NCBI GenBank assembly: GCA_013365325.1
Contig: JABVXV010000432.1
Location: forward strand, 1 to 44,439
DNA length: 44,439 nt
DNA from: Dipetalonema caudispina
Taxonomy: Eukaryota > Nematoda > Chromadorea > Rhabditida > Onchocercidae
Direction: 5' to 3'
Shown here one piece after another: positions 1 through 14,147 of this stretch. A program made the translations under genes and the position numbers. Numbering within the stretch: position 1 is the stretch's first letter; the number at the start of each line of letters is the position of its first letter. The notes under the pieces are model-generated. The model had not been told where the DNA came from and ran no database searches. It saw nothing but the letters and a program-made list of their open reading frames with translations.

Positions 1-35
1 GTGGGGCCCATTGAATCGGTTCCGTTAATTCTTCA

Positions 36-88
36 CCCCCCCCCCTTCCTCCCCCCTCTCCCCTTTTTCCCCCCCCCCCCTCCTCCAA
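36..88. repeat. C-rich homopyrimidine tract
   Basis: Several long runs of C, including about 10 C at 36-45, 6 C at 51-56 and 12 C at 69-80, are separated only by T. This stands out sharply from the AT-rich surroundings. The complementary strand carries four or more G-runs, so it has G-quadruplex potential. It lies at the very edge of the window and may partly be an assembly-edge artefact. Confidence 0.8.
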
Positions 89-1375
89 CCTAAAATCCGG
101 CATCATTTTTCACCGTTATTTCCTCAAAAATAAGGAGTCAATTTTTACTCATTTTTATCATCGATAAAAAACTTGATTGAACTCATTCTAATAACCGTAA
201 TTTCTTATTTTGTTAGCTTAATTAATTCATTTCTTCACCTTCCTAAAATCATGATGATATCGCTATCATCATTTTAGTATTTGGATTAGCTAATCTCAAT
301 ACAATCCCATTTATCTTGATAATTATCATGATTTATCATGTCCATTATGTTTGTTTAGGGAATGATTGAGCAGGCTTTGATCCAAAATAAGAAATCGAAA
401 TGGAAATATTGCATGATCATTCCTACTTATCCAAAATCACACATACTATCAAAGAATTTGTTGATAAATGATAATTTTTTTGTTTTAATAGCAAATATGT
501 ATGTTTGTTTCAATGAATAATTTATATAATATCAATATTACATTACCTATAAATATCAATTTCATTTCATCGGCTATCATCTTTTGTTTATTTAAAATCA
601 TAATTTTAGAATAAAAAAGGAAGATTTTTTTTTTCTCTTTTTTTTTAATCAATTATTTAAAAATTTCTTTAAACCTAAACATGTAATTTTTAATAGAAAT
701 TTAATTCCAAATTTTCATTATTCCTAAATAAATGAATAAATAAAACTTAAAAAAAAAAAAAGAAAAGGAAGTGAAAAGGAAATATAGAATGGAAAGAGAA
801 TGTTAAATGATTGTGGGAAACAAAAAAAAAAAAAAAATGAAAAAAAAGACGAAAAAGGAAAATAATAAAAATGTAAAAGTGTTGTAACTTATTTTTTACA
901 TATTTCACTTAATCATTGTATGAAACCAATTGCTTCTCTAAAAATGATTGTAATTTGTGAATGTCATATTTCAGTTTAATATATCCCATAGGATTTTTTA
1001 GCTTAATCTTTTTATCCTTTTTACTTTCTTCTTTTTTTTTATCCTCTCTCATCTAAACTAACTCTTTTTTTTTTTTCTCCCTCTTCCTCCATTTTTCTTA
1101 TTTCATCTTCTTCGAACTTTTTGTTTTTTTTCTATTATTTTGTCAAATTTTTTTGAACTTTTTTTTTTTTTTTTTTTCACCCATCATTGTTTTCAACCTT
1201 TCACGATTTTGTTTTTAACAAAAACAGATGCTTTGATGCAAAGGGGACATATTGAAGTAAATATTTTGCTTAGATATATATTAGCGTTACATACTCTATT
1301 AAGATCGAAAAAAAAAAAAAACATTTTCAGTAAATTAAATAAATTAGCTTAAAAATTTCCCGAAGAATATTTTGA

Positions 1376-1417
<42 letters not shown>

Positions 1418-4400
1418 TCTAATTTAAAATTTTAAAATTTTTCACCAATCAAAATTCATTATTTTTTTTTCTTTTTTAAAAAAGAAGAATTCATTTAATA
1501 TAGCATGGACGGATTTTTTTTTTGTTTTTCTTTATTATTGCATCATTTAATTATTTCCTTATCACAAAATAATGAATGATACTGATTATAATCATTTTCA
1601 AAAAGGAAAAACGGAAGATAAAACAATATGTATTGTTATTTGTGTTGGGAAAATCTTTTATTGTTTTTTTTTTTTTTTGTAAAAAAATTTTGTTCAAAGT
1701 ATTTTCAATTCATAACTTTAAATTAATTCAAAAAGAACGAAGAAAAAAGAAAGGAAGAAAGAAGGAAAATTAACTGCGTGATAATCAAATGACAACAAGT
1801 TAACAGTTGATAAAGGAATTGAAATAAATTTAAATGATAATTTAAATTAGCACCCAAATGGCATACATTTATCCTTTTCGATTCATCATTTACAGTTAAT
1901 TATGTTAAAAATTGATCAAGAATGATTCATAAATCGTTTTCTTCATACCTTATTAACAATTTCATCCATATCTTTCCAGAAATTTCAATATTTTCCTTTC
2001 ACGCACCGCAAGTACAATCTTACGTGACGTAGATAAATAAAAAAAAAAAAAATTCTTAACATTTAGAAATTTTCAAAAGAATGAGTGACAGAAGGTGCAT
2101 TAGGTTTTAAAAAGTAGGAATGAAATTAAAATTATGATAGAACGATGCTTAACATATATTTTTCAGAAAAAAAGTTCGAGCAAATTACTCGTATTGATCA
2201 CGTGAATAATTTCAACAAAGATACGTTTTGCAATTTTAAATAACAGCTGTTCAATTAGTAACTGAAAGAAAAAAAAAAAAAAAAAAAAAAAAAAGAAGGA
2301 AAAGAAAAGACTGAGATATTATTTTCTGTAATATATATGTTAATATCACTTTATTAAATGCAAAAAAAAATGATCATTTTTGATGTGGAAAAAAGTTGTA
2401 AAAATGTCAAATATGCATACATTACCATTTTTTACTAAAATTAGCAACAATAAATTGAAAAAACGATTTATAAAATAATAATTAGATTAGTAAATAGGAA
2501 GGAAAAAAAAAAAAAAAAAAAAAAGTTGTCTTTTGAACATTTCCTATTTTTTCACAAATGATGTTGTGATAAGCTAAAAGTGAAATAATCTTTTATGAAA
2601 ATTCTTTAGTTGTGAATCATCCTTTACTTTTCGATGTTTAATGCCTTTTTTTTTTTTTGTTTTTTCCTTTTTGTTTTTTCAAAAATTCTTACTCTTCCCT
2701 AAAATAAAAGTCTTAAACAGCCTTTTTTTTTTTTTTTTTTGAAGTTTTTTGAAATAATATTAAATTGAAATGCGATGTTTTTTTTTCTTCCTTTTTTGTT
2801 CTGAAAAACTTAATAAATCATTTTGTATTCTAAATGAAAACGTATTTCAAAATTTAAAAAAAAAAAAAAAAAAAAAAACAAGAAATTTATTTCTTAAATT
2901 AAAGGATGCTTTTTTGTATCCATATAAAATGAATTTTCTTTCTTAATGGCATTTCCAACAATGCTGGCTTCATTTTGCTTCAGAATTGCTAGCTGTGGAA
3001 AAAAATCCTGAAATTGTCTTGAAAGTTTTAGTTCCTTCCTCCTTTTTTTTTTTTTTTTTCTTTTTTTTTTAATAATGATGTATATTTTTTTCAGTATAAT
3101 TTGTGATAAAATTTGATAGGTTATCATATAACTTTTGCAAATTGATTGATTGATTTGTTGAAATTTTGCAAAAAGTTTGGTTTGAAATCAACGATATGAT
3201 GTATTCAGATAATACATCTGTTTAAATATAATTTAACATATGTTAGGAAATTATGAACATAAGGAATGAAATATTATTGATAAATCATTCATTAATTTAT
3301 TTTCTCCTTTTTTTTTTTTTTCCTTAAATTTAAAAATATAAAAATTTTTGATTTTTGTGTTTATTGAAAAGGCAGCTGTACGAGGATGCCCTACTGAATC
3401 TAATCAAACTAAAATGTTTGCTAAAAAGATGCTATGATTGTAAACAACATTACCAATAAATGTTCATAGTGAAATAATGATAAGAGGATGTTCTTTATTC
3501 ACAAAACTAAACAATTTAGTTTTAATTATTAAAAAGGAAAAATAAAAAGTTGAAATTCCAATAAAAAATAAATTAATAAAAAAATATTGTTAGTGATGAA
3601 ATTGCTATAAGCAGTATAATTTTAGAAAATAATTCAGCTAAAATACAATGAAATTTGATACAATTTCTAAAAAAAAAAAAAAAAAAAATATCCTATTGTA
3701 AACAGTTGATAATTATAAAAAACCAAACTATGAGATGATCAGAATTGTTAACAAAAAATTGTCTCTGATAAAGTGATGCTAATGATAGCAATTAATTCGA
3801 TGCAAAATTAAGTCAAATTTAGTGAATTAAATTTTGAAATTTACAGGGAAAAAAAAAATAAGCAAATTATCAATGTAGAAAATAATAATTTACAACATAG
3901 ATTCCCATATAATTTTTCTGAAACGGAATAGCAATGAATTTACATGTATCAATATTTGAAGTTGAAAAATTGTTTCAAAATTATGTCGGAAAAATGGTTT
4001 TTTTTTTTTTTCCCCTGAGATTACTGTAAATAAATTTTATGTATTATATATACCTCATTCTGATGATTTAAATAATTTATATCATTTATGAAATTAATTC
4101 ATTCCATACAAAAGTGTTTCCTTCACATTTTTTTTTTTTTTTTTTGCCCATTAAAATAGAGACCAATTGGAGACAGATATGTTGCAAATAAAAATTAACA
4201 ATTAATGAGAAATTTTACATAGTTTATTTTGTTCCCTTAATTATAGAGAAAAAAAAAAAAAAAAAAAAGGAAATAAACTGAAAAATGTTAGAAAAAAAAT
4301 TTTTAAAAAATTTTCGGTAAATTTTGACTGATATCTTATCGATATGAATAAATATCATTTGTATCAGCTGCTTGACATTTCAGACATATTGTAATAATAT

Positions 4401-7400
4401 AATGAAACTATCGTAACTTATGACATTATTGCAAATAATGCTGAAATTTGATCAATGTCAATATTATTGACTATAGCGAACATATGCTAACAACAATAAT
4501 ATTTTTATGAAAGCTATTTTTTTGCAATTAGAATTTCTTTATGTAATTACAGAATTTCTGGCTACTTTATTTTCAATCAAATTAGACCTTCCAAAATAAT
4601 TGTAAACTAATTTAATTATTCCGTCAAACTTTGTTTAATTATAAGAAATTGTTTCCTAAATATCTCTTATTCCTTTTAATTATTAACTACAACAACGCAA
4701 ACAGATTACTAAATGCCTTACAAATACAATGTCTTATTCCAAAATATTGAAATATGTTAAAATTTCATTTAAGCATTGCTGAATATTACATATTGTTTAG
4801 TAAGTGATTAAATGAAGTGATAAATGTGTAATATATATTGTAATTATGTCTTCTGCATATATACTGCAACAATACCAATCGTAATCTGTTCAGAAAAAAT
4901 GATTTTGATTTGTCATCTTGCAAAATTTTTAAAATTTCTATTTCGAAAAAAAAAAAAAGAAAGAAAGAAAAAAGAAATTCTTTATAAGGAAATTTTTTTT
5001 TTTTTTTTTTTTTGATTTTATGCGAAATAATGAAATGACCAATTGAAGCAGTAATGTAATATTTGAATTCTATTTCATTCCAAAATCCATCAAATCTTCC
5101 ATTTGCAGCAAATCTTGACGGAAACAGATTGTAAAAGATTTTCATCATCGATTTTCCGATAAAACATTCAACACATACGAAATTGTTAATGCAATTTTTT
5201 TATGACTTTAGTCAATTACAGTAATAGTGCATATATATTTCAATATAATTCATTATTCTTTCCTTCTTTCTTTTCCCACAAATATACATAAATTAGGGAT
5301 TTCTTGTCAGATTAGATCATCATTTTATTGTTGATAAAGTTTTCCAATTTTCGAATTGTTTTTTTTTTTTTTAAAATTTATAACTTACTGAAAAATTTTC
5401 TGAACAACAATCATACATGTCTCGCCAATGGTATGTATGCAAACTGTTCATAAGGTCATCATCATCAATCATTTGAAAGATTTATCATTCAGAACATCAG
5501 TATGTCATGCAATAGCTTGTTCATCCATATTATTTCATGCATGATAAATATCAGGTTTGAGATGAATGAAATATTCCGGAATAATTTGACAATAATAAAT
5601 TTCAGTTAGCTTTCCAGTGCTTCACTGAAAAATTCAATATTTATTCAAATCGATTGATCGATTTGCAATGATTCGTTACAATTAATGGTTGCTTGAAAAA
5701 TTCAACAAACGGTAGTCTTAATGATACCCAAATTGGAAATTAGCAATCAACAATGAACCGTATGCTGAATTGAATTTAAAATATTTGATTTAAATTTTAT
5801 AATTAAAGAAGGATGAACATAAATTATGACACAAATATGTTCAACTTTTGAATTTTTTCCTCTCTTCCTTCTCACGAAAAAAGCTTAATCCATATGTTAA
5901 ACAAATATTTTTCTTCAAGGAAATAATACTTAGCATATCATAAAAGTCTTACCTTTATGCCTTGTAACCGGATATTTGATTATTCTTACGGTTTTCCTCG
6001 AAACCAAACATTTGATCATTTTTTTCGGTTTATCATAAAATGTGATAGCTTTCCAAAAGATTTAATCATATTGTTCAATTAACATAACATATAATTTACT
6101 AATTGAATCAAAAAGATTGCTTAAATTTTGTTAATAAATGTATTTTTCTTTTTTAAAAAAGAAAGCAATTACTTGAGTTAGCCATTTCGTATTGATTTAC
6201 AACAAACTAAATTGAATCACCATATTGTCATTTTTTCCACAAGAAATGCTCTTTCTCTTTTTTTTTTGTCATTGCTAAAATAGCAGCAATAGCATAATAA
6301 GATTCAATAGCACCTACTTCAATTATATCAAATATATTTATATGGTTGAAAAGATATGCTAAATTTAAAATACCCCAATTTTAAACTTATAATACAACCT
6401 AATTCCATTCAACATTTCCCATTTAGAAAAAGCTCTAATCGGTAAGGAATTATTTCACTACTTTAGCATGTTAGTATATGAAATTTATAGAAATGGTGAG
6501 GAAATCAATTGTTGAAAAGGGTTTGGTAAGGAAGGAAACAAAATGTTTTGCGGAATAACAATTTAAAATGAATGATGTAAGAAATTAAAGATCAGCTAAA
6601 TGTCACTTCTGATTTTAATTCTATCTATTTTTCATTTCGATACTCTAATTTATAAATGGTTTAATTAATTTATGCATATACATATACGTATATATTCAAT
6701 AATATTTAAGAAGAATTTTTTTTTTCTTTAATAATTAATGGAGTAATAATTTTTGTATCATTTAATTAATTTTAATGTTATCCGTTTGAAAAATAATTGA
6801 TAATAGGTTTAATAAAATTTTATTTCTATTTTTTTTCTCCTTTTTTTTTTTTTACAATATATGTTAGCAATTTATTGTTTTGCTATTGACAAAATTTTGC
6901 ATCAAATTTTTTTCACACAATTCGTTTTCTTTTAAATGGTATGATATTTCAGAAAATCATAACCTATTTTGGTTAATATTATTAAAAGTTGCTTGTTCAT
7001 TTGTTAGCATTTTAGGATTATTTAAAAATTATAAATATGCTTTAGTAATATGACAGGAGAAAAAAAAAAAAAAGAAAAAAGTTTCACATGACGAAGAAAT
7101 TTACGAGATGAAATCGGTAATGATAAATTCGGTTGTTTGTACTGTTACATTTGAATTAATTTTTCAAGCTAATTATTATGTGAATAAAATGATTGTCAAA
7201 AATTAATAATGAAATGTTAAAATTTGTTAATGATAATATCATCAAATTGCTGTGACTGATGAAATGATCAGAAATATATCAAGTATTAATAAGATATTGC
7301 TATTTGATGTAAACAAGTCAGCCTAAGATTTGTTTATGGCAAGAAAAAAATAGTCTATATGGATGTTTGTGACTGAATATTTTAATAAATAAATCAAGAT

Positions 7401-8649
7401 TGTCATTTTATTCAATTGCTTACTGCTTTATAATAATAGCATCAAAATGAACTAAATCTAACCGAATTGATATTTAGCCATTTATATGATAACAGAAATC
7501 ATAGATATATCTAAACATCAATGTTAATTGATGAATCAAAATTATAAGGTTTAAATTTCTAACATTCCAGTCTATTGCAAATCAATTTCAAGTTATTTGC
7601 TCCAAAAAAAAATTGTTTAATAATGAATTCCATTACTAGACCAAATATTTATTAATCATTATTCAATAATAAGCCATATATTTATTATGCTGGACATTCT
7701 TTGATCAGTTTTTTTGGTTTATCCGATAGTTGGGCATTGCTGTTACTAAAAATTAGTAGAAAATAATCGAATATAATAACTGTAATATCTGTACAATTTG
7801 ATTTATCATTTATTTGTTGCCAATTGTCGTATAAATGTGCAAAGTTTAAAGTTCAAAGTAAACATATTCATCAAAAAAAAAAAGAAGTATTGTACAAATC
7901 GGCAAAATACGACAAGAGGAAAAAAACACATAATGTGCAAAATGCATTCAATATTTAAAAGCATTGGTATTAATCAAAATTTTATACTTAATAAGAAAGA
8001 AATACATTTTTGATAAAATAGTAAAACTTTTTAAACTTTTCACACTTTATTTCTATATTTTACTGTAATTTTTTACGAATATTCCAATTATTTTGTCTTA
8101 ATTTAGTCTATCGAAGATGAAATTTTCTTTTCCTTTTCCAAGAAAGATTAATTAGCAAAAATAAACTAATTATTCAAATTATATTAATAAATTAACTAAC
8201 TTTTAATTGCTACCATACAAATTATGATAATAACCGATACCTTCAAATATAATTGCTTTAATAACATAAATGAAATAAATCTAAAATGTCGTAAATTTTG
8301 ATTCAACTTTTTCATACATCAAAAAATACATCATTGTATAACATTAAAATATTTTGTCGCTTATGAGAAGAATATAATTATACGTTTTATAATAGTTTCA
8401 ATAATTGCTATGTTAATTTAACTGTCATAAATCGATTGCTATTTTTACTTCATACATCGCATGGATAACATTCATCGTCATCATACATTTGATTGTTTCA
8501 TTTAATTTCATCTCAAATTACATGCATGTTAATCACATGTTATCATCAGATAATTTATAAATATATAATAAGTTAAGCTTTTAATTTTTTTTTTTTTTTT
8601 TTGAAAATAACAAATAGTAGTAGCATGTGATTAGTGATTTGATGCATTT

Positions 8650-8680
<31 letters not shown>

Positions 8681-9212
8681 TAAAACTTTTCAAATAAATT
8701 TTTAAATAAAAGAAAAATTTAATAAAATTTATCCATTTCTATATTACCTAATAAATAGAAATATTTATGAGAAAAAAAAAAAAAAAGAGTGGTTTCAATA
8801 TCATCTAATTATTGTCATCATCATAAAATTGAATTCGTATTGGAAAATTTTTTGATAGCATTTATGTCAATTATTAATTTTTACGAATTATGGAATGAAA
8901 TTTTTTTTTAAATTATTTCAATTAATAAAAAATTGATGTGATCAGAACCATTTAATGACAGTATCAACGTACCTTGTAAATATTCAATTTTTTTTTTTTC
9001 TTTTAATTGAGCAAAAAAAAAAAAAAAAAAATTCATTGTATACGATATTTCGTCTTAAAATGACTACCTAATACGATGGTTATATTTATGAAATTTCAAC
9101 CTAAACTATTTATCCATTTAATGAAATGAACAATTCGAATTCAATCAAATTGTGTTTACATTCCGGAATAGTAAAAAATGTTTGATAACGGAAATACGCA
9201 TTGAATAATTGA

Positions 9213-9430
9213 ACAATCCGAAATAATTTACAGATTTCATCAACAAACATCCGATAATTTTCAATTCCAAATAATTTACAAGAATTAATTCATTTTCCAT
9301 CAAATATCGATGATTTTCAATCCCAAATAATTTGCAGAGATTAATTCATTCTTCAACAAATACCGATACTTGTTAACCTGATAAATTAATTTACAGGAAT
9401 TAATTCATTTTTCACTAAATATCAGTAATT
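9213..9430. repeat. degenerate tandem repeat, about 48-58 bp unit
   Basis: About four imperfect copies follow each other. Each holds an AAATAATTTAC-like block, then a TTAATTCATT block, then a CAAATAT(C)GAT-like block. The AAATAATTT blocks begin near 9221, 9269, 9325 and 9383, which gives spacings of 48, 56 and 58 bp. It sits about 550 bp upstream of the twinfilin start. Function is unknown. Confidence 0.7.
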
Positions 9431-9914
9431 TTTTATTTACCATTAGCGCTGCAGTAGTGAAACCGGTATCGGACCGGAATGATTGTCCGTAGTAGTTGGA
9501 TGTTATCGGGTTGATGTTAGATTGTAATTAATGTGTTTACTTGAAAAGTTGATGTGTTCGGGTTGGTTTAGTTTCATCTTTGTTGGTTCCGATAGGATGA
9601 TACGTTATTTGTAAATTAGTTATTTTGCAAAAATTTTCTGAGTAAAAATATGTAACTTTTTTTTTTTTTTGGAAGTAATATAAGATTAAAAAAAAAAAAA
9701 AAGATGGAATTTAGTACTTGATAGATTTTTCAATTTAATTGAAAATTTTTCCTCAATTTAAACATTTTATTTTATCTAAAAGATTTATGAATATTCCGAA
9801 AATGCTATATTATTTGAATGAGTAAGCGTTTTTGTTTTACTTATTTTTGTGACATTAGTAAGTATAATGTAAGTGATCATTTATCATAACGTTTTTTGCT
9901 ATTTATCGTTCCGA

Positions 9915-9923
9915 TTTTCTCAG
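9915..9923 (+). other. candidate 3' splice or trans-splice acceptor for twinfilin
   Basis: A pyrimidine-rich TTTTCTCAG lies 61 nt upstream of the twinfilin ATG at 9985. It could be the spliced-leader acceptor that sets the mature 5' end, or the end of a 5'-UTR intron. No upstream coding exon was found. Assignment is inferred from motif and distance only. Confidence 0.4.
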
Positions 9924-9984
9924 GTTTTACAATTAACAATCGTATTTTGTTATAACGCTTTACTGTATTTCTAATCAATTCATT

Positions 9985-12900
9985 ATGGCTTGTCAATCCG
10001 GAATTCGAGGTTTATCCTTTTATCTTACAATTGTTTAATTTAGCTATAGTTAATTTTTGTTCCTAGAAATGTTTACTCATAGTTGTACTCAATGTTTATC
10101 TTAATTTTATTTTACATAATACTTGAAATTCGATAGAATTTTTAAAACGAATTGTAATTGAAGTTATTAAATTTGTATGATTGGAAGTGAGAGTGGAGGA
10201 AGTTTTATTCTCGGTAATAAAGCTCTGAGCTGAACGAAATGCTATTCTGGTTAGTAGTTATTTTTCATTTTCAGCAAATGACAAATTGCTGAAATTTTTC
10301 AATGAATGCAAATCGGGAAAGATAAGACTTGCGAAAATCGTTGTTAAAAATGGTATCAACTTTCTGGCGAATTTGTTTTTTATTTTTTGTTATTTTTTTA
10401 AAGAATAGGATTTTAAATAATATTGCTCACCTGACTAGCCTTTGAAATGATGTTCATCCATCACGAAGATAAGCTCATCACATGACCTATAACTCTCTGT
10501 GCAATCTGCATTCGGATCTTAACACCATCAACAACATCTGTTTTCTCAGCTGTGATAGTTAAGGGGACTTTTTCGAAATTTTTCATTTAGTACTTTGAAT
10601 TATTAATAAGAAAAATTCTCCACTTTAGTTTACTTCTTTTGATTTTATTTTTCATTTTACCCTCTTCTGCGTTGTTGAAAACATTGATTTCGGTTCTATG
10701 TGAATAATTTATTTCAGAAGAACTATGTGTTAATTTCCAAGGTAAAGGTACGGCTGATTGGCGTGCTGACTTCAAACGTCATTTACCGGATTGCATTGAC
10801 GCATTTGAACCATGCTATATTTTGTTTCGTATCGATGAACCACATGGTTGGATTCTGATGAGGTTTGTTGTTTTAATTGAAAAAAGTGCTAGTTATATGT
10901 GACTAACGAACATATTATCATATGTAACCTGCACACAACTCGAAGAAAGTGAATGTAGATGAATCACGTGGTCTTTGATAGAGTCGTAATATTTTTAAAA
11001 GTTTTCAACTGTTTCACTTTTTCCTTACTATCTACAAAAATTTTAATTAAAACAAGGATCATAAAACAAGAGTGAAAAAACTGTTAGTAGGACTCTATGG
11101 AAATACGATTATGATTGGAATTCTAAAAAACTTATAAGTGTAAATTTATTATAGCTTTGCTGATGACCGTGCTCCTGTTCGTGAGAAAATGGTTTTTGCT
11201 GCGACATGGGCTACGTTCAAATCAGAATTCGGACAATCCAATATCAGGTATTAAACTTGACTTTTTCCTTACTCGATATTCATAAAGGTTGTAAATTCTT
11301 TTGGTTACTGCTTTTCATATTATCTGACCATCCGGATTTTTCGGCTTCATCCGTCGTCATGAGTTTGTATAGCTCTTTGTCGAATATGGTTGAATATCAT
11401 GTGCCTCATGTCGATATTTAGCTTATTACTTTAGCTTATGAGGCTCTCTATATCCATCTATTCTTTTACATGTTTTTGTTGAAAATTGCAGATATGAGTA
11501 TCATGTGACAGATAAGAAAGAAGTAACATTGGAAGCATTTGAAAAGTGGCTTTCGAGTAAGGATGACCCTGGACCTATGTCAGAGCTTGAAAAAGAATTT
11601 TATAATGCGCATCAGGAGCTTAAAGTTACTGTACCATCAGTTGTTGCAGCACAAACTGTCAGAGGTTAGTTGCAATACTTTTAACCCTTACTTTTAAATA
11701 TCCATGCATATTTATTTTTTCGAAATAATGAATTATTATGATTGTTTAACCATCTTTGTTTCCGTTTTAATCAATCATTGTGTGTGAAGGATTACAGTCT
11801 GAAAGAACTGTACTTGCCTGAAATTTAAGGGATCATTTTTGAATTTCACTTTGAGGATGTCACGTGGAAGAATTTTAAATTTTCATGAAAGATTAAACTT
11901 ACTCTTTTAGGTGTCTTTTTCCCAGTGGATCAGGATGCTGAAGAAGAACTACGAAAGTTAGCTAGTCACACAGTGAATTATGTTCAACTAGCTGTTGATA
12001 CATTAAATGAAGCAATCAAATTGGAGTGTTCAAGAACGTCCATCTCTCCCGAACAGTTGAATGAGGTGATTTATTTCACTCTTCTCTAACGGTAGAAACT
12101 TTGGATTACTTCTTATTTTTGTCATAATCGACTTGAATAGCAAATAATTTCCTCGCTCATAAAATTCTTAACCAACAGTTTAGATCTATAATTTCACTGA
12201 AAACCTTAAGCTTTTCTTTGGTATTCTCGAGTCTGATCGTTTATTCCACAATGTTTCATGGTCTGATCGTTTATTCCACAATGTTTCATGGTCTGAATTA
12301 TTACAATAGTTAACACCTCCCGATATCCTTTCGTAATCACTGGCAAATTAAAGAATGGATGGAATGAGTGAAACGGGATAGCATCATAAGTTTCTCTATT
12401 CACATTTATACAAGTTATGACCACACTAATATTTGAAGATACACCCCACCGAATGACCGAACGGTCTTCATATTTTATAATTTGATAGCGTAGTTTTCTT
12501 TTTCAGGTAATACCTCGAGACAAGCCACGATACCACTTCTATCGTTTCTCTCATAAATACGACAGTCAGGATTACGATAGTTTATGTAAATTTGTATTCT
12601 ATAAAATCATCCCAAATATTCTGAAAGCTTTTCATTTTCTGAATCTGAATTCATTTTGGACTAGTCTTACATTTCAAACTCGTTTTGAATGTTGTATTTC
12701 ACAAAGTTTCTTAGCATTTTTTTTTTGAACTTTGAATATAGACATTTATGACATTTGCAGATGTATGCTTTGCTTACAATCGATATAAGTTTCTTTTTTC
12801 TCTTGCAGTTTTCATCTATTCGATGCCTTCTTCGGGATGTACGATTAAAGAACGGATGCTTTATTCCAGCTGCAAACAACCATTTTTGCAGGCTGCTTTG

Positions 12901-13349
12901 TCGGCTGCAAATCTTGCCCCGGATAAAAAGGTTTTAGTTTTAAATTTTGTTAAGATTAGAACTGATAAGATTTTCAATCGAATAACTAAGAAGGTTTACA
13001 GAATTAATGAAAATGTTCAAATAAGAAGTTTATAATTAAGACTTCTCCCTATATTGCATAGATTAGGTGATGAACATGAGGTAGTTAGTTATTGCACTTA
13101 CTCTGGAATCTGATTGGTAAATGTCAACGATTGTAATGCTTCATTTGGCTAGCTGTCTCACTGGTGCATATAGGAAGAATGTTATGTAATTTCTCCTTTC
13201 AGATAGAAATTGATAGCAAAGAATTGTTATCATCAGATATTCTCATTGATTACACTCATCCAGTCCCACAAATGAAAGAAAAAAGTTTTGCAAAACCACC
13301 GGGACCATCACAAAGAGGAACACGGCGTGTTACCAAAGCAATCGGTTAA
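9985..13349 (+). CDS. twf: twinfilin, two-domain ADF-H actin-binding protein
   Basis: Twinfilins bind ADP-actin monomers and filament barbed ends and engage capping protein through the tail; they act in the cytoplasm at sites of actin turnover. Nine exons join in frame: 9985-10009, 10275-10352, 10718-10862, 11155-11247, 11492-11664, 11911-12065, 12507-12585, 12809-12930, 13203-13349, giving 338 aa (vertebrate proteins are about 350). ADF-H domain 1 covers about residues 4-140 (start MACQSGIRA; later EPCYILFRID). Domain 2 covers about 172-312, with NYVQLAVD, PRYHFYRFSHKY and a near-invariant IKERMLYSSCK. The basic tail at about 317-334 (KSFAKPPGP...RGTRR) matches the capping-protein/PIP2-binding tail of known twinfilins. 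The short first exon was chosen because it matches the family N-terminus and its phase fits exon 2. The order of domains and the tail make this a confident call. Confidence 0.95.
12231..12296. repeat. perfect 30-bp tandem duplication in a twinfilin intron
   Basis: Two identical 30-bp copies, 12231-12260 and 12261-12290, are followed by the first 6 bases of a third. The unit starts GTCTGATCG and ends TTTCATG. The array lies inside the intron between 12065 and 12507. The perfect identity suggests a recent slippage event. Confidence 0.95.
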
Positions 13350-14116
13350 TATTTTCGCCTTATTATCTTGCTTCATTTGTGTGCTCTAAAAAGTCTTTTC
13401 TGCAACTGTCATTTTTTGGTGCTTTTCGTAAATCATTTTTTGGATACTTTTTGCAAGACCACTGTATATGCAGATAGTTCTTTTTGTATCCGAAATACTT
13501 TCACGTTAACGGTACTGAAAAACGAAAAAAGAAAGCACAACATGAAAGATTTCGTTGTCCTTTTAAAAGTTTAGTTTTGTTCTTAACTTCATATAAAATA
13601 TGGAAGTGTTGGAGAACTACTTCAAATATATATCAAATTCCTGTTAGAATATGTGTTATTTCGAAGAACTGCCAAGTACCCAATGCTATAGTATTTTGTC
13701 TGATCATTTTTTGTCGTGGCGTATTTCAGCTGAAATCTAATAGATAATGAAAGGCTCGAAGATCATTGTATGCAGAAGGTGGTCATCAAGCCTACTTGGG
13801 CTTTCATTATGATCTCGATGTTGTGAGATGTGTCCAGATGTAAAGTGTATATATCCTGGATTATACATCCTGGGTATATATTTGCCTGTGTGGGTCCAGT
13901 TGTGATCTACATCCTAATTGCGTATGCGTATAGTATTTCCAAAGGATAGAAATGGTGCTAAAGTAAGCCATCTTACCTGTAGAAAAACCGTAACATTAAT
14001 AATGTTGGAGAATTAAATGTTGCTGTGGTTATAAATCTTATGCAAAGGAGGCATTTTGTACTTTGCTTAAGAGTACCGAACAGTTTCAGGAGTTTTTCCA
14101 CCAGTTGTATTTCCTG

Positions 14117-14147
<31 letters not shown>

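Larger units (their letters stand above)
1..9984. other. gene-free AT-rich region
   Basis: No open reading frame here looks like protein. The longest frames are Lys/Phe/Ile-rich translations of A and T runs. The DNA is packed with homopolymers, for example a run of about 35 T at 1381-1415, A runs near 2271-2294, 2503-2524 and 2857-2878, and a run of about 26 A at 8655-8680. No tRNA, spliced-leader RNA or transposase was seen. It could be intergenic DNA or a very long intron or 5' region of a gene outside the window. Confidence 0.6.

Noticed and set aside
12931..13035. Extension of twinfilin exon 8
   Set aside because: It is read-through past the AAG|GTTTTA donor; the next exon at 13203 carries the conserved tail.
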